A program made the position numbers and the translations under genes. DNA of 64,000 nucleotides from an uncultured Gammaproteobacteria bacterium (GTDB lineage: Bacteria > Pseudomonadota > Gammaproteobacteria > Pseudomonadales > Porticoccaceae), in assembly GCA_913058345.1 (NCBI GenBank), contig CAJXQR010000001.1:496001-560000 (forward strand), written 5' to 3'. The notes under the pieces are model-generated. The model saw only the letters and a list, made by a program, of their open reading frames with translations, made no database searches and was not told where the DNA came from. Below are positions 58,661 to 64,000 of the stretch, in pieces (within the stretch, counting starts at the first letter, position 1; each line of letters opens with the position of its first letter).

Positions 58661-59619
58661 TGGGCAAGCTCCTTTAAGGTTGTCGTTTGTGATTCTGAAC
58701 CGCTGCTAACCATGGATAAAAATAACTCCTCAAGGCGATTGGCTTTGTTGCGCAAGCTGGTGACTCGGATCCCCTGCTCGGTGAGCGGAAGAAACAGGTC
58801 GTTCAGTGACTGGCCCTTTTCAACCACGACTTCAAAACTGTGACTGCCGATTAATTCAACGGCATAACCATCGAGCTGCGGACAAGTCGTGAGGGCCTCC
58901 TGGGTATCAATCACAAAAACCTCTTTATCGAGCTGCGCCAGTAGCTCACGAGTTGTCGTGTTCTGGGTAATGGTCCCCTGGTCAATAATGGCAATGCGGC
59001 GACAAAGGCTCTCGGCCTCTTCCAAATAGTGGGTGGTGAGAATAATTGTCGTACCTTGCGCATTAATTTCTCGCAAGAAATCCCACAGTGAGCGACGCAG
59101 CTCGATATCCACCCCGGCAGTGGGTTCGTCGAGAATCAACAAACGTGGCTCATGGACCAACGCACGGGCGATCATCAAACGGCGCTTCATACCGCCAGAG
59201 AGCATGCGCGAGCGCTGGTCTTGTTTATCCCACAAATCGAGCCGGCGCAAATATTTTTCCGCTCGCTCTTCCGCCACTTTGCGTGGCAGGCCGTAATAAC
59301 CGGCCTGGGTGACAACGATATCAAAAACTTTTTCAAACTGATTAAAATTGAATTCCTGCGGCACCACACCGACATCTTTTTTAGCGCGGGCAAAGTCTTT
59401 ATCGATATCCTGACCAAAGACAGCAACAGAGCCCGTGGTTTTTCTCACCAAGGAGCTAATGATGCCAATGATGGTCGACTTACCGGCACCGTTGGGGCCG
59501 AGCAGGGCAAAAAACTCACCGGGCATCACATCGAGATCGACCCCTTTCAGAGCCTGAAATCCGTTGCCATAGGCTTTGGTCAGCCCTTTTATTCGTAAAG
59601 CGGGAAAATCATTATTCAT
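58657..59619 (-). CDS. ABC transporter ATP-binding protein
   Basis: A 320-aa ATPase similar to YadG. Walker A GPNGAGKST, Q-loop GVVPQEFNF, signature LSGGMKRRLMIARAL, Walker B LLILDEPTAGVD, and H-loop LTTHYLEEAE are all intact. A C-terminal DUF4162-like regulatory part of about 80 residues follows. It pairs with the permease by translational coupling. Export of a drug, glycan or lipid is possible; nothing nearby decides it. Confidence 0.94.
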   Translation of the reverse strand: MNNDFPALRIKGLTKAYGNGFQALKGVDLDVMPGEFFALLGPNGAGKSTIIGIISSLVRKTTGSVAVFGQDIDKDFARAKKDVGVVPQEFNFNQFEKVFDIVVTQAGYYGLPRKVAEERAEKYLRRLDLWDKQDQRSRMLSGGMKRRLMIARALVHEPRLLILDEPTAGVDIELRRSLWDFLREINAQGTTIILTTHYLEEAESLCRRIAIIDQGTITQNTTTRELLAQLDKEVFVIDTQEALTTCPQLDGYAVELIGSHSFEVVVEKGQSLNDLFLPLTEQGIRVTSLRNKANRLEELFLSMVSSGSESQTTTLKELAQ

Positions 59620-60348
59620 TGCAATAACCGGCTAGCGTGATAAAACGATACCCGACGATATTGATGATCAGTCTGGGTAGGGTCTTGAATTGTAATGGCA
59701 CTATTTCTAATTTTATCTTTTAACTTATCTTTTAATTTATAAGAGCAGTATCTTTTGAATTGTAAAGCTACGACAAATAAAAACTTTTCGAATTGATCAG
59801 TAAACTCCTGACTATATAGCAAGGCAATCTTATCGACTGGGCGAAGCGATTTTATTCGAGAGAGATCGGGTAACCAAAAAGTATTCAGCGAGTACTTTTA
59901 CCGTGAAGAGTCATTCGAAAACCAGCAGCCAGAACGACCGAGGAATAGATGGCGGGAAACCGGACCAGAATCTTGCCACTAACTCTCTGATTAAAAGAGC
60001 TTTTCCCCAAAAAATGCAAGCTATTATTATGGACTTATTCGATGCTGCTTACAAGGGTTGCCAACGAGACAAGGATTTGTGTCAAACCTTACAATGATTA
60101 GCACGCGGTAGTAGGCGTAGACCGACGCTACGGCAACCATTGGCTCACCATTGATACGAAACCACTGGCGTCAGTAATCCTAGAGCCCTGCCTTGCGTAC
60201 CTGGATAAACCTCTTTTTGCATTCATCCAGTAACGCTCAAGCTGACGTCGTTGAAAACAGCCTGGGTATTCAATCGCCAGCCAATGCACCCAGGCCTCCA
60301 TTTTTCGCAACTGGCCTTGTATTTAACGGCAATGTATCCTGCGCAGTG
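59620..60348. other. Intergenic interval with doubtful short frames
   Basis: About 730 bases between the ABC genes and the reductase. A 64-codon plus frame (59903, GTG start) and a 60-codon minus frame (60128-60310) have no clear ribosome binding site or similarity. I cannot support a gene here. Confidence 0.4.
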
Positions 60349-61866
60349 TCAGTAGACATCCCGCAGGTAGCGCCCAGCCGCCTCCAGCTCATCCAGAACA
60401 TCCCGCCCCACGATATCTGTCAGCGCTTTGTCGACATCTTGAGCCATGCCTTGTCGACTGCCACACACCATGATCGCCGCTCCGCTGGAAACCCACGCCT
60501 CTACATTGTCCTCATTCTTGTAGAGAGCGTCCTGCACATACATCGGCCGACGGGGACAACGGGAAAAAACAAGGTTCAGCCGCTCCAACGTGGCGCTCTC
60601 AAGCCAGGCATTGATTTCGTCCGCAAAAAGCCGGTCTGCTTTGGGGTCCCGCTCACCAAAGATTAACCAGTTACGCTTCGCTCCATGTTCCCGGCGACGG
60701 TACAGATGGGCACGTAGGCCCGCAATTCCAGAACCATTGCCAATTAACAATAACGGCACCTCAGGTTCAGGAGAACGAAACAAAGGGTTGGAGTGGATTT
60801 GTATTGAAACGGAATCATCGATCTCGATCTGACGAGTCAACCAGCCGGAAGCCAATCCCAACCTGCCGTTTTCATCCCGCTGTTGGCGAATAACCAGATC
60901 CAGAGTTCCACCCGTCGCTATGGAGGCAATGGAGTATTTCCGCGACTGAATTATTGGTAACTGAGTGATCCATTGATCGATTGTTTCGTCATCGAAGCGA
61001 GAAAGTGTTGGAGGCACGTCGGGTAACTCACGTGATACCAGTGCATCCTCAAAAGACATCAGGCGATTCGGATCTATTGATTGAGTCTTAGGGTTGAGCC
61101 CGAGCTGGGTCAACACTTGTCGACAGCGCGAACGATCGTTAGTGGGAGTAACATCGACAATATCGCCGGCCTGCCAATCACATGCCTGACCTTCTGCAGG
61201 GATAAACTGGACCAGGAAAAGAGGTCCGCCAGGCGATCCAGGATTCAGTAATGTACGCTGCTTCATCACCCAGAGCTGACGCAGCGATGCCGCCTCGGAC
61301 TGAAGCGGTTCTATTTTTGCCGCGTCGTCCAGGGTTCGGAAAAGAGAGTGCCAGCGCTCCAGTGCACTGGCAGTTGCCTCTTGCTGAGACGCATCCAGCT
61401 CCACCGGCTGCGACAGTGGCTGCGCGCCACGTTCCAGCAAGCCCTGATGAAGACTGCGGCCGAACCTGCAATAACGAGGGTAGCTACTGTCTCCTATAGC
61501 CAACACTGCAAATTCAAGATTCGCAAGAGGTTTGCCGGTCACACAGCGCTGTGCAAAACGGGCGCCGTTATCCGGCGCCTCGCCGTCACCGTACGTACTG
61601 GCAATAATCAACGCCCGTCGCGCACTCGATAGCACCTTGTCATCCACCTGATTCAGGGGCAACAGTCTGGTGTTAGCTGGTAGTACCGCCAGCATCTGTC
61701 GGGCCAGCGCCAACGCTGTCCCCGTCTGGCTGGCATAGGCCACTAAGGTGTCTGAGGCAGCGACCAGACCTCCACGTCGAAAGTAACCCCGCGCAAACCA
61801 CAGGCAGAACAGACCATAGACCAACAGCACCAGTGCGACCAGCAACAGGCGCTCATTACTCGACAT
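60349..61866 (-). CDS. Membrane-anchored flavodoxin/FNR-type reductase (CysJ-like)
   Basis: 505 aa from ATG 61866. A single N-terminal helix (about residues 7-24) anchors it. A flavodoxin-like FMN domain (YASQTGTALALA, SQTG at 46-49; STYGDGEAPDN) and a ferredoxin-NADP reductase domain follow (FAD motif RKYSIAS; NADPH-binding LLIGNGSGIAGLRA; FGERD; MVCGSRQGMAQDV). The C-terminal residue is an aromatic Tyr, as in this family. It resembles the alpha-subunit type of sulfite reductase, but the membrane anchor and neighbours DUF4198/DUF2271/PepSY indicate electron supply to a membrane PepSY protein instead. It lies 13 bases after the DUF4198 gene. Confidence 0.87.
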   Translation of the reverse strand: MSSNERLLLVALVLLVYGLFCLWFARGYFRRGGLVAASDTLVAYASQTGTALALARQMLAVLPANTRLLPLNQVDDKVLSSARRALIIASTYGDGEAPDNGARFAQRCVTGKPLANLEFAVLAIGDSSYPRYCRFGRSLHQGLLERGAQPLSQPVELDASQQEATASALERWHSLFRTLDDAAKIEPLQSEAASLRQLWVMKQRTLLNPGSPGGPLFLVQFIPAEGQACDWQAGDIVDVTPTNDRSRCRQVLTQLGLNPKTQSIDPNRLMSFEDALVSRELPDVPPTLSRFDDETIDQWITQLPIIQSRKYSIASIATGGTLDLVIRQQRDENGRLGLASGWLTRQIEIDDSVSIQIHSNPLFRSPEPEVPLLLIGNGSGIAGLRAHLYRRREHGAKRNWLIFGERDPKADRLFADEINAWLESATLERLNLVFSRCPRRPMYVQDALYKNEDNVEAWVSSGAAIMVCGSRQGMAQDVDKALTDIVGRDVLDELEAAGRYLRDVY

Positions 61867-61879
61867 ACGAGACGACGAC

Positions 61880-62734
61880 TTATTGAGGCAGAACTTCCAG
61901 CGTCGCGATGTAACCGCCTTTGCGGAGCGTCGCAGGCGCCCTGGCGCGATCGTCTTCATATTCAGCTTCGAGCCAGTACATGCCGGCCTGAGACCATTCC
62001 ACGACGATCAGTCCATCCTCACCGGTGACCAGCTCCAATGCCTCAGGGCTGTTGCGGTAACGTGAGCCGTCGCGGATCAAGGTGATTTTGACACCTTCCG
62101 TCGGCTCGCCGTCCATCAGGAATCGAAAGCGAGCTTCCTCACCGTTGTACAGGTCGTTAGGATGGGTCAGGGGCTGCATCTCAAGGCCTTTTCCCGTCAC
62201 TTCTAATACACTCTCGGTGGGTGCACCGGCGGTGATGAACGTCTCCATACGACGTGAACTATGACTAACTTTGAGATTCTTGGCATCCTTGGGTACAGCG
62301 GTATCGAACTCGCCCGGTGCTGGGGTTTCGCCGCGACCCGGCCAAAACCGGCGTTCGCCCTCTTCAGTCTCCCAGCGAGCCTGTAGCCCAGCACTGGCCA
62401 TAGCCAGCTTATAGGTTCCGCCCTGTGTCAATTCGAGATCAAAGACAGTGCGGTGCTTCCCGACAGAAACGTTCTGAATCGCCAAGTCAGAGCCATCAGG
62501 TGCAGTCACCTTGAGACTATCCACCTTTAAAGAGTGATGATTGAAGTAAAAAATATCATTAGAGACTGCAGCATCAACAGTGACCCAGGGTTTCTCTCCG
62601 GACAACACGGTGGCAGCTGGCAACAGCCACAAACGATGCGCCTGTGCTGTCAACGGCAAGTTCATGACAACTAATCCCGCCAGTATTAACAATTTACTTT
62701 TCATCAATTTACTTTTCATCAATTTACTTTTCAT
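61880..62734 (-). CDS. DUF4198 exported protein
   Basis: 284 aa. ATG 62734 is chosen because AAAGGGGC precedes it. The first 35 residues form a signal peptide containing the triplicated MKSKL, ending LPLTAQAHRLWLLP. The HRLWLLPAATVLSGE opening is typical of DUF4198 domains, often found with TonB receptors and PepSY/DUF2271 proteins and suspected of metal-related periplasmic roles. The body is beta-rich with a final immunoglobulin-like part (EDGLIVVEWSQAGMYWLEAEYED). Function is unproven. Confidence 0.85.
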   Translation of the reverse strand: MKSKLMKSKLMKSKLLILAGLVVMNLPLTAQAHRLWLLPAATVLSGEKPWVTVDAAVSNDIFYFNHHSLKVDSLKVTAPDGSDLAIQNVSVGKHRTVFDLELTQGGTYKLAMASAGLQARWETEEGERRFWPGRGETPAPGEFDTAVPKDAKNLKVSHSSRRMETFITAGAPTESVLEVTGKGLEMQPLTHPNDLYNGEEARFRFLMDGEPTEGVKITLIRDGSRYRNSPEALELVTGEDGLIVVEWSQAGMYWLEAEYEDDRARAPATLRKGGYIATLEVLPQ

Positions 62735-62735
62735 A
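62691..62735 (-). repeat. Three tandem copies of a 15-bp repeat at gene start
   Basis: Unit AATTTACTTTTCATC (plus strand) is repeated three times, the third differing in its last base. On the coding strand it reads ATGAAAAGTAAATTG, so the protein begins MKSKL three times in frame, giving three possible start codons. Confidence 0.95.
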
Positions 62736-62768
62736 ATAGCCCCTTTGATTTGATTTGATTTTAATGTC

Positions 62769-63275
62769 TTAAGGTTTGATTTGAAGCGCCACGGTACCCA
62801 GCTCACTCTCACCGACCGCCTTCACAGTTATCGGCTCTTTAGCAGGCAAAGTGGCGGGCAATTTGAGTATCTCCCGCCCCCCCACTTCCCGGGACGCTTC
62901 TATATATAGCGTGTACTGACCAGCGGGCAGCGCCTCTAGCGCCTCAGTCACGTCAATACTGTAGCTTCCGGGCCTGCGAGTGGCTCCGGTAAAACTGTCC
63001 ACTGGCATTTCCAAACTGCGACCGCTTCGCCGCCACCACTGGCGCAGATCCTTCAGCCATTTTTCACCTTCACCTCGCTCATCTATCTGGTACCACAGGG
63101 CCAGATTGGTAATGTTGCCCGTGCTCTTGGACTGAACCCAGACAGCGACATAAGGATTGTGGTACTCGGCCACTTGCAGGCGGGGAACCTCCAAAGCGAG
63201 AGTCATCTCGCTCGCCTGAACGTTAGTCGCTGTCCCCGCGACTAATAAAATTGCAGCAACTGTTTTTCTCAACAT
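62769..63275 (-). CDS. DUF2271 exported protein with TGAT motif
   Basis: 168 aa with a signal peptide (residues 1-21, TVAAILLVAGTATNVQA). The DUF2271 marks are NPYVAVWVQSKS, NLALWYQ, KWLKDLRQWWRRSG, and DSFTGATRRPG (D93 to G103). The latter contains T-G-A-T (T96-T99), like the flavin-attachment motif of FMN_bind proteins, so T99 may be covalently flavinylated; this is inference. The position between PepSY and DUF4198 genes on one strand indicates an operon. Confidence 0.87.
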   Translation of the reverse strand: MLRKTVAAILLVAGTATNVQASEMTLALEVPRLQVAEYHNPYVAVWVQSKSTGNITNLALWYQIDERGEGEKWLKDLRQWWRRSGRSLEMPVDSFTGATRRPGSYSIDVTEALEALPAGQYTLYIEASREVGGREILKLPATLPAKEPITVKAVGESELGTVALQIKP

Positions 63276-63284
63276 ACCTATCCC

Positions 63285-63890
63285 TCAGTGAACAAACAAA
63301 ATAATTAGAACCAGTGGCACGACCAACCCCAGGCCGACAGTAGGCCAGGTTGCCGGGCGGTGATCGGCATGGCGTATTAACAGTAATAAGCCAGTGACGC
63401 AGAAAACGATACAAGCAATAGCGAACACATCGATAAACCAGCGCCAGATCATCCCCGTGCTGCGGGCCTTGTGAAGGTCGTTGAAATAACTAATCCAGCC
63501 CCGATCGGTGCGCTCATAAAACAGCTCGCCCGCAGCCAGATCCAGACTCAGCCACGCGTCACCCCCGGGTTCGGGCAAGGCAAGGTACACCTCCTCCTCG
63601 CTCCACTCGCCCAGCCTGTCAACGCCAACATGCAGATCGAGATCTGCGGCCAACCATTCCAGCACCGGCTCGGGCAGAGGCCCAGCCACTTCCTGCGCCT
63701 TCAAAACTGCAGCAATCTCTGCCGGCAGCTCGGCTTCAAGAGTCGTGATGCGAGGATCTGCGGGGATAATGTCGGCGTGGTTGAGCGTTATACCCGTAAT
63801 GGCAAACAACACCATTCCCACCAGGCAGACAGCAGAGCTTATCCAATGCCACTGCCTGACAGTCCCCAACGACCCTCTTTGTTCTCTCAT
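63285..63890 (-). CDS. PepSY-associated transmembrane protein
   Basis: 201 aa from ATG 63890, which overlaps the stop of the upstream partial gene by 4 bases (ATGA). The first helix WHWISSAVCLVGMVLFAITGITLNH contains the conserved His and Gly of PepSY_TM proteins. A periplasmic domain of about 90 residues ends in WISYFNDLHKARSTGMIWRWFIDVFA. Two further helices follow, the last near the C-terminus. It may receive electrons from the membrane reductase at 60.3-61.9 kb and pass them to periplasmic DUF2271 or DUF4198 partners. Confidence 0.87.
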   Translation of the reverse strand: MREQRGSLGTVRQWHWISSAVCLVGMVLFAITGITLNHADIIPADPRITTLEAELPAEIAAVLKAQEVAGPLPEPVLEWLAADLDLHVGVDRLGEWSEEEVYLALPEPGGDAWLSLDLAAGELFYERTDRGWISYFNDLHKARSTGMIWRWFIDVFAIACIVFCVTGLLLLIRHADHRPATWPTVGLGLVVPLVLIILFVH

Positions 63891-64000
63891 TGCGTCACAA
63901 CTCCTCCAGACGGGAGAAGCCAATTCTCCTGATCATCCAATCCAGCGGCATTATAGGGGGAGAGATCCTCGACCAGAAGCTTTTCCATCACCAAAGCCCG
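63887..64000 (-). CDS. 3' end of an unidentified gene, cut by window edge
   Basis: The last 37 codons of a minus-strand frame (ending DQENWLLPSGGVVTQ, then TGA at 63887). The stop overlaps the PepSY start by 4 bases, so it belongs to the same operon. No family can be named from this tail. In related clusters this place may hold an ApbE-type FMN transferase or a TonB receptor, but the terminal Gln rules out a typical receptor ending. Confidence 0.6.
   Translation of the reverse strand, partial: RALVMEKLLVEDLSPYNAAGLDDQENWLLPSGGVVTQ

Noticed and set aside
59903-60097. 64-codon plus frame with GTG start
   Set aside because: No ribosome binding site and no similarity; composition is plausible but insufficient.
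60128-60310. 60-codon minus frame downstream of the reductase
   Set aside because: No ribosome binding site, no recognisable similarity.

Overview
The window looks like a chromosomal segment of a marine, Pseudomonas-related gammaproteobacterium (Cellvibrionales/Spongiibacteraceae-like; this placement is an inference from gene order and protein style, not a database result). Supporting points are the order ilvI-ilvH-ilvC-pssA, the group lpxH/ppiB/glnS/cysS, a psi-like holD next to rimI, alaA, miaE, and long-form queF. Most of the sequence is ordinary housekeeping chromosome with dense, mostly minus-strand operons. A few lower-density accessory patches interrupt it.

Layout: 1-4.4 kb has a truncated Baeyer-Villiger monooxygenase, alr, gcdH and a VOC protein. 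4.4-8.3 kb looks like a decayed mobile island: an IS3-type OrfA remnant, a TonB-dependent receptor, and a broken P4-type integrase just downstream of tRNA-Ser(GGA). 8.4-14.9 kb carries rimI, a HolD-like psi subunit, leuA, pssA, ilvC and ilvH, followed by ilvI to 16.6 kb with a promoter and a structured leader. 17.3-28.4 kb has cysS, glnS, ppiB, lpxH, miaE, a GST, a DUF1289 protein, a hydrolase, sixA, gpsA and htpG. 28.6-40 kb has a glycosyltransferase, a YheU protein, an exported methyltransferase, a thiamine-binding-type protein, a thiolase, hspQ, a PepSY/FMN-binding/porin group, an acyl-CoA synthetase and an unusual SDR.

40.1-45.9 kb is a gene graveyard: transposase scraps of three IS families (IS30, IS3, IS5), a cytochrome c fragment with a broken heme motif, an 8-copy heptanucleotide repeat, and only two convincing intact genes. 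45.9-48.9 kb has three tRNAs (Val, Asp, Asn) around queD and uvrB. 49-59.6 kb has a lipoprotein of unknown role, a type-B carboxylesterase, a DUF1499 protein, msrB, alaA, a PA1571-like protein, pdxB (apparently with a CTG start), epmC, queF and an ABC-2 exporter. 60.3-64 kb is a membrane redox cluster (flavodoxin/FNR-type reductase, DUF4198, DUF2271, PepSY) cut by the window edge.

How genes work together: ilvIH/ilvC/leuA form the branched-chain amino acid route. gcdH, the thiolase, the acyl-CoA synthetase and the SDR point to CoA-thioester catabolism. queD and queF serve queuosine synthesis; miaE and epmC serve tRNA and EF-P hydroxylation. Two separate modules (33.9-36.6 and 60.3-64 kb) combine PepSY membrane proteins with exported proteins carrying a flavin-attachment-like T-G-A-T sequence. 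They suggest electron transfer across the inner membrane to periplasmic flavoproteins, possibly linked to metal uptake. This is the best candidate for a less-described system here, but its components belong to known families. I saw no CRISPR array, intact prophage, complete IS element or rRNA gene.
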